Part shown: piece by piece, positions 46,734-52,942 of the stretch | Layout of the letters: the number at the start of each line of letters is the position of its first letter | Position numbering within the stretch: position 1 is the first letter of the stretch | DNA from: Zavarzinella formosa DSM 19928 | GTDB taxonomy: Bacteria; Planctomycetota; Planctomycetia; Gemmatales; Gemmataceae | Reading direction: 5' to 3' | Assembly (NCBI RefSeq): GCF_000255705.1 | Contig: NZ_JH636441.1 | Location: 792,669 to 845,610 of the forward strand | Length of the DNA: 52,942 nucleotides | Notes under the pieces: model-generated | Told to the model about the DNA's origin: nothing | Databases searched by the model: none | Seen by the model: the letters and a program-made list of their open reading frames with translations, nothing else | Translations under genes and position numbers: made by a program

Positions 46734-47223
46734 ATGGACAGCCCTGTTGCCCGCGTCCGTCTCCGACCCGTCCTTGCCGTCATGGCGATGGGCTGCATGA
46801 CGCTTTTTCTGGTTGTTCCCCTCGTGGTCGCATTGGCCGCCTTGCTCTTCGCTCCCGCAGAAGTGTCCGTATGGGTCGCCCCTCTCGCGGTCTTGTTCGT
46901 CGGGTTCATCGGTTACGCGATGTCGTCCAGTGTCCAGTGGGTCGAGTTGGATGCCGACACGCTCCGGTGGCGGGGGTTGCTTACCCGGAGGTTTCACGAG
47001 AAACCGGTCAGCGAACTGGTCGATGCCCTGCCACTCCACTCCCAACTGATGGGGTCGCTGGAGAATGCGATCATGGACGCCATGTTGAAGACATCCAATC
47101 GGGGATACGAACTGCGATTCCGTGACGTAACGAAGCTGGGGCTTGTCCGGGGGGGACATGGCCGGACTGGATGACTTCCTGGGGGCGCTGGCGAAAGAAA
47201 TCGCCCGTCAGCGCGGTGGGTGA
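46734..47223 (+). CDS. Membrane protein with PH-like domain, broken at a G7 run
   Basis: Continuous reading gives 146 residues ending at 47174. Two membrane helices (about residues 14-60, FLVVPLVVALAALLFAP and VWVAPLAVLFVGFIGYA) precede a strand-rich PH-like domain (WVELDADTLRWRGLL, YELRFRDVTKLGLV). Just past it lies a G7 run (47149-47155). Removing one G joins the frame to RGDMAGLDDFLGALAKEIAR and a stop at 47223, which looks like the true C-terminus. So either an indel, a sequencing error, or slippage. Host-like protein. Confidence 0.6.
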
Positions 47224-47298
47224 GTTGTCTGACTTGAAGTCAAAGCAGCATCGGCTGTCATCATGCTTCTGCATGCGGCGACAGAACTATCAAGAAAA

Positions 47299-47327
47299 AA
47301 GCCCGCCCAGCATGAGCGGGCGGGCTT
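47299..47327 (-). terminator. Rho-independent terminator for the DUF2171 gene
   Basis: AAGCCCGCCC (47299-47308) pairs with GGGCGGGCTT (47318-47327). On the minus strand the hairpin is followed by a T-run (complement of AAAAAA at 47295-47300), 27 bp after the DUF2171 stop. Confidence 0.8.
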
Positions 47328-47353
47328 CATCGGGAAGTCGGATGCTCAACGGC

Positions 47354-47737
47354 TCAACAGCCGCAAGCGGCCGCGCTATTCTTGCTTTGCTCGCGAAACT
47401 CTTTTGAGTTCATCTTCAAGTGAACGTGCTCGTCCACTTTTGCCACGTTCGACAGCGAAACGAAGTGGTGTTGACCGTCCGGGCTGTCTTTTCGGGTCAG
47501 CTTGAGCGCCGATCCTTCAACGTCGTCCACCACCCCAACCTTCGATCCGCACGACGCGATGACGTCCATCTTCGGCTGGATCGCCCCCACGCCCTTGTCC
47601 GGGGTGGCCAGGCCGACTTTCTCCTTCACAAATTCGGCGGCGTGGTTGACTCCCGTGGCAACCGCCTGGACGGCGTCCCCCGCCTTGTCAGCGACGGTGT
47701 GTCCGGCTTTGAGGACGGTATCTTTAATGTTCGACAT
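47354..47737 (-). CDS. DUF2171 stress-type protein
   Basis: A 127-residue protein with GGAGA before the ATG. N-terminal helical part (KDTVLKAGHTVADKAGDAVQ) looks like a late-embryogenesis or CsbD-type stress region. The C-terminal DUF2171 part is unmistakable: IQPKMDVIASCGSKVGVVDD, VEGSALKLTRKDSPDG and HHFVSLSNVAKVDEHVHL. A Cys-containing tail (AAACGC) ends it. Linked with general-stress genes in many bacteria. Followed by its own terminator. Confidence 0.85.
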   Translation of the reverse strand: MSNIKDTVLKAGHTVADKAGDAVQAVATGVNHAAEFVKEKVGLATPDKGVGAIQPKMDVIASCGSKVGVVDDVEGSALKLTRKDSPDGQHHFVSLSNVAKVDEHVHLKMNSKEFREQSKNSAAACGC

Positions 47738-47904
47738 GGTAATTCTCCATTTTGGTGGGCGAAAGCATGTGTAAAGGTAGCAAACAACATGCCGACTTCA
47801 TGCGGGATGGTGGTTCCCGGTCGAATCACGTCCGCACTTGGAAACTAATGAAGCCGCGAAACATCTTCGCGGCCTCAACGAGCACATTGTTTTGAGTGGA
47901 AAAT

Positions 47905-48654
47905 TTACCTCGCCATTGGAATTCGCTCCATCACCTCGCGGAATCGCTCCAAGTCCTCCTCCAGTTGCCGCTGCGGATTTTCTCCAAACAGCCATGCAAC
48001 GGCCGTTCCCAACTTGCCAGCCGGCGGGTCGTACTTCAGCGCCACCCGCACTTCCGTGCCCTGCTCCCCCGGCAAAGAGGTGAAATGCACTGAACCGGCC
48101 GTATCGACATCAGAGCCGCTGAGCGACTTCCACGCGATCAGGCGACCCGGTTCGTCGGCGGTGATTTTGGCTTCCCACCGCACCTGAAGCCCAAGCGGCC
48201 CTTTGGCCGTCCACCGGGATTCGCCATTGTTCGTGGTGTCAACGTCGATGAGGTGCGTCATGACCTTCGGCAGGTTCTCGAAGTCACGCCAGAAATCGTA
48301 CACATCGATGGCGGGCTTCTTGACGACGATGGACGCGTCCGCACGGTTTCCATGTCCGGCGGCGATCACCGAGTTCTTGGCCGTGGCGTCCGAGGTGCTG
48401 ACGCCCAGAACCTGCGAGACCGGGCAATGCCCCGTCGTTCCCCGGTACAGGAGGAACCCACCGAGCAATGTCGGGAGCAATCGCCCGTTCGATAGCCCGT
48501 AGGCGGCCAGCGTGGCGCCTCCGAGGGTGGAGAGCCATCGCTCAGTGCTACTCACGTTGGTGCGCAGTTCGGGAAGGCGTTCCACCGCTGAACCGACGGC
48601 TGATTGTTGACTGGCGAGTGATTTGGCGGCGACGGCGAGTATGGTGGAGGCCAT
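47905..48654 (-). CDS. Membrane-anchored SRPBCC (polyketide cyclase-like) protein
   Basis: A 249-residue protein; the ATG at 48654 is preferred over a TTG farther upstream. Residues 35-85 hold a DUF2892-like hydrophobic segment (LGGATLAAYGLSNGRLLPTL, then TGHCPVSQVLG); residues about 100-249 are an SRPBCC ligand-binding domain (KPAIDVYDFWRDFENLPKVM, GRLIAWKSLSGSDVDTAG, FTSLPGEQGTEVRVALKY). The combination recurs in stress-inducible operons. Unlikely to be a phage structural gene. Confidence 0.82.
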   Translation of the reverse strand: MASTILAVAAKSLASQQSAVGSAVERLPELRTNVSSTERWLSTLGGATLAAYGLSNGRLLPTLLGGFLLYRGTTGHCPVSQVLGVSTSDATAKNSVIAAGHGNRADASIVVKKPAIDVYDFWRDFENLPKVMTHLIDVDTTNNGESRWTAKGPLGLQVRWEAKITADEPGRLIAWKSLSGSDVDTAGSVHFTSLPGEQGTEVRVALKYDPPAGKLGTAVAWLFGENPQRQLEEDLERFREVMERIPMAR

Positions 48655-48906
48655 GAAGATTGCACTTTGTGTTAAAAGACAGAATATCCGGGTTGGACGA
48701 TGCAATCAGCATGCCGGAGCCCGTCGTCGTCGAAAATGAGTCCAGGTAAAGTGATAATCGGGCTTCCAGCGCGCGCCCGGAAAATTTCTTGGGAGTCAGC
48801 TGAATGACTAATGATGCGGCTGGGGTCACCAAAACCGGCGGGTTCCCTTATTTTGTTCTCCACCACCTTCAGCAGAAGTTCCAACCGACCCTACTCCGCA
48901 AGCTGT

Positions 48907-49449
48907 TTACTCGATTTTGACGGCCTTCTTTTCTTCACTGGCGCCAGTCTTGGATTTCGTGTTGACCAAGCCATGGATTTTGGGATCATCCTCAAGGACA
49001 GGCGTCGTGTCGGTCAAAAGCGCCTTGCCCGCCTCGATCAGGTATTTGAGGCCGCTGGCGCCGCTGTTGTCCCAATATTCGCCGGACTTGACATCCACCC
49101 GCAACAAAACGATTTCGGGGTCGACCTTTCCTGCGGGGAACCAAACTTCCCATTCCGGCTTCCACATTCTGGCCACCCGCTCCCGGTCTTCGACTGGTGA
49201 AGCCTTGCCGGAAAGGGAAACGAACTTCGTGGCTGACTGCATGGTCACCGAAACGTGTTTGTCCTCGGAGATTTCCTGCATCTTTCCGGAATGACGGCCT
49301 GAAATGAACCAAAGCGTTCCGTCCGATTCGATTTCGGCCACTTGCATCGGCCTGCCGTGGAGTTTGTTGGCGCCAACGCGGGTGACCAGCATGGCCGTGT
49401 TGAACTCCTGAATCAGTTCCCGGAGTTTATCTTCTGGTGTGATCGACAT
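48907..49449 (-). CDS. Pyridoxamine 5'-phosphate oxidase-like protein (general stress protein 26 type)
   Basis: About 180 residues from the ATG at 49449; ATG 49464 is an alternative. The split-barrel flavin-binding fold is recognisable: NTAMLVTRVGANKLHGRPMQ, DGTLWFISGRHSGKM, VSVTMQSATKFVSLSGKAS and VEDRERVARMWKPEWEVWFP. Family members bind FMN or F420 and act in general stress. A charged tail (TGASEEKKAVKIE) ends it. Third of three stress-type genes in a row. Confidence 0.87.
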   Translation of the reverse strand: MSITPEDKLRELIQEFNTAMLVTRVGANKLHGRPMQVAEIESDGTLWFISGRHSGKMQEISEDKHVSVTMQSATKFVSLSGKASPVEDRERVARMWKPEWEVWFPAGKVDPEIVLLRVDVKSGEYWDNSGASGLKYLIEAGKALLTDTTPVLEDDPKIHGLVNTKSKTGASEEKKAVKIE

Positions 49450-49570
49450 GAACGGCTCTCGCATGCTTACGGGTTTGTCATCGTCAGGGTGGCCAAAGAG
49501 ATGATGTTGCAAATGCCACGCCAGATTCCTCGTGTTGACCTGCTGATGGTTCAGTTGGCTGACTTACCCC

Positions 49571-50008
49571 TCAAAACAGGGTCGGCTGGCGTAGGATGTT
49601 CGCCACGGCCTTCCGCATCCGGTCGAGTTGTTCGCGTTGGGTGTGCTCGTGCGGGAATTTCGCTTCTGGTAATCGCTTGAGCAGAAAGCCGATGGCCGCC
49701 GTCCTGGCCTCGGCATGCGTCTCGAACAGTTCATCCCATATCGAAGGTGCGTCGCTGAAACCTTGGGTGGGTGTCTCGAAGCTGGAGCCAAAAGCGTAAA
49801 CCCCGTTCGCCGTCCCGATGCTGACGACCGCCTTGTACCCGTCCCGGTCGTAAAGGATTTCTTCCTCGCGTCCGGTGAAAACCCCCTGGGCGTTGATCGC
49901 GTCACCCCAGAGGGCTTTTAGTTCGGCTTGTGCCTGTTCGTCCCGCCAGTAGTGCGGGTGGTTTTCGCGGATGTTGTCGGATTGCTCGATGAGGTCGTGG
50001 GCGGTCAT
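49571..50008 (-). CDS. Unknown protein of the methyltransferase operon
   Basis: A 145-residue protein starting in an ATGA overlap. Contains AELKALWGDAINAQGVFTGR, a strand-rich middle (DGYKAVVSIGTANGVYAFGS) and a helical C-terminus (AIGFLLKRLPEAKFP). I do not recognise the family. It is part of a run of minus-strand genes ending with two methyltransferases. Confidence 0.62.
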   Translation of the reverse strand: MTAHDLIEQSDNIRENHPHYWRDEQAQAELKALWGDAINAQGVFTGREEEILYDRDGYKAVVSIGTANGVYAFGSSFETPTQGFSDAPSIWDELFETHAEARTAAIGFLLKRLPEAKFPHEHTQREQLDRMRKAVANILRQPTLF

Positions 50009-50484
50009 GCCAGCGTGCCGGTCATGAAGAGTGGCAAATCAGCCCAGTGAGGTGGTTTTTTAGGCTCGTCGGTTCGAGCAACAAGATGCGGTTCGCATCC
50101 GATCACACCACTTGCCCAAGTGATTATGGCGTTAGCCTCGGCCAAGGAAATACGCGCCGAATGTGTAAACCCTCCATTCGTCCAAGGTTTCGCAAGACGC
50201 GTTGCGGACTGGATGACCTCTTCACCCGCCGCCCGCAAAGCCTCTTCACGAGACTGATGGCGCTCATCCCATACCGCCAGGCCGGACAACCATGTGCCAT
50301 CTTCCAGCTCCACGATGCCGAACTGTGCGTGGATGCTGCAGTATCGTCCGTCCAGCTTGTGCCATTCACTTTGCCAGGGAGCAAAGTGGGAGCCGTCCTG
50401 CCATACTCCGTATTCACCTTTGGCGGTGCGGGGATATCCGTTGGCGGCGGGATTGATGGGCAAAGTCTTCTGGTGCGTTTTCAT
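50005..50484 (-). CDS. Unknown phage-type protein
   Basis: A 159-residue protein; ATG 50484 is a reasonable start though its ribosome-binding site is poor. GEYGVWQDGSHFAPWQSEWH and LSGLAVWDERHQSREEALRA suggest a small globular domain. Unknown family. Overlaps the next gene at its end (ATGA). Confidence 0.6.
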   Translation of the reverse strand: MKTHQKTLPINPAANGYPRTAKGEYGVWQDGSHFAPWQSEWHKLDGRYCSIHAQFGIVELEDGTWLSGLAVWDERHQSREEALRAAGEEVIQSATRLAKPWTNGGFTHSARISLAEANAIITWASGVIGCEPHLVARTDEPKKPPHWADLPLFMTGTLA

Positions 50485-50518
50485 GGGCAATCCATTTGGA
50501 ACCGGTTGTTCATGGTGG

Positions 50519-51880
50519 TCATGCGCCCAGAGCGAGTTGCAATTCATCCACAAGTTTGATCCTCTCGCCGAGCCATCGCATACAGGGAACTGCCATAGAG
50601 TTTCCGAGGGCTTTGTAACGGTTTCCGTCAGCGGCTGGTTTGCCTCGAAACGGAATTAGCGTGTAGTCATCGGAAAATCCTTGAAGTCTTTCGCATTCCC
50701 GTGGGGTTACTCGGCGAACTTGCATTCTTCGCAACAAGGTAGGCGCCCTGTTGCTCCCGCTGTCTGCGGCACCCAGCGTAGGTGAAACGTGCTGGTCGTA
50801 ACCAATCCCACCGGCTGCCGCCCCCTGGCCTCCCTTGAAGCACGCAACAGCATGGATGTCGTGCGCGCCGATGGTCGGGTATGGATCGCCTGGCTCGCCA
50901 ACGCCGAAGCCATTGGCGCTGCCGTCATCTTTCCGTCCATCTCCCCCGCCTTGGTGTCTGGTTGCCTTGTCCTGGATGGGGATGGCAAGGTATGACTGCT
51001 GCTTCATTCCGGGCTGGGCGGCAAGAGCGCCAACACTGTAGCCATCTCCGCCGATTAACCGCACCTCATCGCGGGTGTTCTGGGCAAAGGCAACCGGAAC
51101 CAGTGGTGTTCCCCGGCCAGTTCCATCCTCGCTTGCATCGAAGCCTTCTCCCCGAAGAGAATGCGTGACCAAGGTATCCGTGCAATCGCTATCAACTCCT
51201 TTCGCGCAGCGTGCGGTTAAGGTGCTGGCAATCAGGCCGCCATCACACTCGAAATCGGTTCCGAGTCCGCCGCCCGCCGAAGTGCGGCTTGCAAGGGAGC
51301 CGGTAACAATTTGCCCCTTTTGTCGGCTCGGCGTAATATCCCCAAGCAGGCTTTCACGCTCAAAAAGTACTGCTGCGGGAGGTCGCCAGTCTCCAAGATA
51401 TCCGACAACGAACACACGGCGGCGGCGCTGTGGCACTCCGAAATGTTGAGCGTCAAGAACCCGGTAGGCGAACCCATACCCGCATTCCGCCAGCCCTCCG
51501 AGGAAGGCAGCAAAAGCCCGTCCTTTGTCCTGTGACAGGACACCGGGGACATTTTCCCAAACCAGCCAGCGGGGCTGAAGCCTCTGAGCCAGCCGAATAA
51601 ATTCAAGTGTGAGGTTGCCGCGTTCGTCAGCAAAGCCCTGGCGAAGTCCGGCGACTGAGAAGGCTTGGCAGGGGGTTCCTCCGACAAGAAGGTCAATTGG
51701 GTCATAGGTGTCCTTTCTAATGGTGGTGAAATCCCCGTGACACGGCACCGATGGATAATGGTGCTGGAGAACGGCACGGGGGAAGTTGTCGATTTCCGAG
51801 AAGAAGGCCGGTTTCCACCCGAGGGGATGCCAAGCAACTGTTGCGGCTTCTATGCCGGAACAGACTGAGCCGTACCTCAT
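50519..51880 (-). CDS. DNA (cytosine-5)-methyltransferase, Dcm type
   Basis: A 453-residue enzyme. All key motifs are seen: SGIEAATVAWHPLGW (SAM binding), GGTPCQAFSVAG with catalytic C71, ENVPG (E109-V111), QRRRRVF (motif VIII) and NSMAVPCMRWLGE near the C-terminus. The variable region, which sets the target site, is long and Gly/Ser-rich (about residues 190-370). Phages carry such enzymes to protect DNA against restriction. No cognate nuclease is visible. Confidence 0.95.
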   Translation of the reverse strand: MRYGSVCSGIEAATVAWHPLGWKPAFFSEIDNFPRAVLQHHYPSVPCHGDFTTIRKDTYDPIDLLVGGTPCQAFSVAGLRQGFADERGNLTLEFIRLAQRLQPRWLVWENVPGVLSQDKGRAFAAFLGGLAECGYGFAYRVLDAQHFGVPQRRRRVFVVGYLGDWRPPAAVLFERESLLGDITPSRQKGQIVTGSLASRTSAGGGLGTDFECDGGLIASTLTARCAKGVDSDCTDTLVTHSLRGEGFDASEDGTGRGTPLVPVAFAQNTRDEVRLIGGDGYSVGALAAQPGMKQQSYLAIPIQDKATRHQGGGDGRKDDGSANGFGVGEPGDPYPTIGAHDIHAVACFKGGQGAAAGGIGYDQHVSPTLGAADSGSNRAPTLLRRMQVRRVTPRECERLQGFSDDYTLIPFRGKPAADGNRYKALGNSMAVPCMRWLGERIKLVDELQLALGA

Positions 51881-52098
51881 GCCTCAAGCCCTTCCACGCT
51901 CAAAGTCGACCATGTGATCCCGTCGTTGCAGTCATGTTGCTGCTTAACCCGTTTGAGCAGTTTCCATGCTTGTGACTCGTCAAGGCCGGGGCGTACCTGG
52001 AGCACGTCTTCCACACTCCAAATAATGGCGATCTGTTTTCGCTTCGCAAGGATTGCGTGTATGTCAAGCGGAGTAGATTTTTTTGAGTTGCTCGTCAT
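51877..52098 (-). CDS. Small protein between methyltransferases
   Basis: A 73-residue protein overlapping both neighbours (ATGA each side). Middle IIWSVEDVLQVRPGLDESQA is helical; no family recognised. Perhaps a small accessory of the methyltransferases. Confidence 0.62.
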   Translation of the reverse strand: MTSNSKKSTPLDIHAILAKRKQIAIIWSVEDVLQVRPGLDESQAWKLLKRVKQQHDCNDGITWSTLSVEGLEA

Positions 52099-52877
52099 GC
52101 TGCAAGCCCTTTCGCTTCAGGCTTCCGCATCGTCAACACCACGGTGTTGATGTTCGTACCGCTCTCCGAAAAGGAACCGACGGGTAAATCTGACCATTGC
52201 CCCTTGAGTAACCCGTGGTCGTAACGCGCCGTAGCTGGCAGGATCGCCGTCAGCGTGCCTCCGGGTTTCAGGAACTCGAAAGCGTGCTCAACGTGTTTCG
52301 CGTAATGGCGGCCGTAGAACGGCGGGTTCATAATCACCCTTGAAAAATCGCCAGTCGGAATGGTTTCGAGGAAGTTCGCAAGCATGACGCGGTGACCTTT
52401 GGCTCTTGCCTGTGCGGCGCGGCCGGGGTCAACCTCGAAGCCGATCACCTCGGCTTTTGTTTTGCGAAGGGCATCCATGAACCGACCGCAGCCGCACGAC
52501 GGCTCCAGAACCCGTTCACCTTCGCGGATGTAAAGATCGCTCAGAACCTTTTCGACCACCGCCGCCGGGGTCGGGTAATACTGCAGGTCTTTGGAAACCG
52601 CCGTGCTCGCCCGCTGTTGATCGGGCTTTTCATCGGAGCAGTCCGCCAGCACATCCTCATAAAACTCGGCAAGGGCGAGGTTGATGTCGCGGAGTGCGTC
52701 CGGTTCAAAAAACAAGTGGCCGTTGCCGTTATCGAACCGGCGAAGGCGAACTCCTCTCGCTCGCACATTTACTTTTTCGGGCGTGCTGTATTTGCTATAG
52801 CTCCTTTCGATCTCCTTATCCTCAAGCAAAGCGTTTTCATCGTTGAATAGCGCCCAAATCTCCATGCGCTCCGTCAT
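52095..52877 (-). CDS. N6-adenine-type DNA methyltransferase, 5' end possibly off the window
   Basis: At least 260 residues. Motif I LEPSCGCGRFMDALRK (SAM-binding loop), D/E motif IGFEVDPGR and catalytic motif IV MNPPF (N184-F187). The same frame stays open upstream to the window edge, reading TFGQGGTYLAAYQRKP before the first ATG, so the true start may lie outside. Other candidate starts are internal ATGs. Likely hemimethylating protection or regulatory methylase of the phage. Confidence 0.85.
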   Translation of the reverse strand: MTERMEIWALFNDENALLEDKEIERSYSKYSTPEKVNVRARGVRLRRFDNGNGHLFFEPDALRDINLALAEFYEDVLADCSDEKPDQQRASTAVSKDLQYYPTPAAVVEKVLSDLYIREGERVLEPSCGCGRFMDALRKTKAEVIGFEVDPGRAAQARAKGHRVMLANFLETIPTGDFSRVIMNPPFYGRHYAKHVEHAFEFLKPGGTLTAILPATARYDHGLLKGQWSDLPVGSFSESGTNINTVVLTMRKPEAKGLAA

Positions 52878-52942
52878 GGGCTTTCGCTGGTAGGCCGCTA
52901 AATAGGTCCCGCCCTGCCCGAAAGTATCGGTGATTTTAGACA

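Noticed and set aside
1-52942. CRISPR arrays, tRNA or rRNA genes, insertion sequences
   Set aside because: No regularly spaced repeats, tRNA-like T-loop or anticodon arrangement, rRNA stretch or transposase was found by eye.

Overview
The window is a GC-rich phage or prophage region from what looks like a planctomycete, plausibly a Gemmata-type bacterium. The host guess rests on three things: a TIGR02999-like ECF sigma factor followed 31 bp later by a very large Ser/Thr kinase with a transmembrane segment, a 'TPEGTLVIE' beta region and leucine-rich repeats; a secreted Gly/Tyr-rich protein; and a secreted C-type-lectin-domain protein. All three are typical of that phylum. No rRNA, tRNA, CRISPR array, transposase or phage integrase was seen. 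If this is an integrated prophage, its recombination genes and at least one end lie outside the window.

Layout. (1) 1-5.5 kb: a stand-alone response regulator, a DUF6166 protein, a secreted lectin-domain protein, and a two-gene AAA ATPase plus DUF3226/Toprim-like cassette that resembles anti-phage OLD/PARIS-type systems. (2) 5.5-29.2 kb, all minus strand: a complete siphovirus late operon. Read 5' to 3' it runs small and large terminase, portal, minor head protein, HK97-type protease, capsid, head proteins (two with signal peptides, one resembling the gene-transfer-agent spike base), connector, head closure, three appendage-like genes, gp10-like, DUF3168 terminator, tail tube, tail chaperone with an A9 frameshift site, tape measure, GTA-like tail-tip set, J-like protein, fibre, DUF4376, then a lysis cassette of very small genes. 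(3) 29.3-30.1 kb, plus strand: a CsrA-like regulator and the Gly/Tyr-rich protein, ending in a clear terminator. (4) 30.3-33.0 kb, minus: a protein of unknown function, an HNH/Ref-like nuclease, a DnaC-like loader, a replication initiator and a small HTH protein. (5) 33.1-36.7 kb, plus: a RecE-like exonuclease, a coiled-coil protein, a Sak4-like ATPase and a GapR/DUF2312 protein.

(6) 36.8-42.0 kb: a lipase, a junction of two broken genes, and the sigma/kinase pair. (7) 42.2-45.8 kb: two divergent early operons of small proteins with overlapping start and stop codons. (8) 45.9-49.4 kb: an HNH endonuclease, a membrane protein broken at a G7 run, and three stress-type genes (DUF2171, SRPBCC, pyridoxamine-oxidase-like). 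(9) 49.6-52.9 kb, minus: two unknown genes, a Dcm-type cytosine methyltransferase, a small protein, and an N6-adenine-type methyltransferase whose 5' end may run off the window.

The most informative observations are the tail-chaperone -1 frameshift, which decodes a 77-residue extension that would otherwise be missed; a 10-bp motif (CTTGCGCGAA) found five times, always between genes and usually in a promoter-like geometry, linking distant parts of the window; the ATPase/DUF3226 cassette; the phage CsrA-like protein, whose ribosome-binding site can form a pseudoknot; and Sec signal peptides on two proteins encoded inside the head gene cluster.
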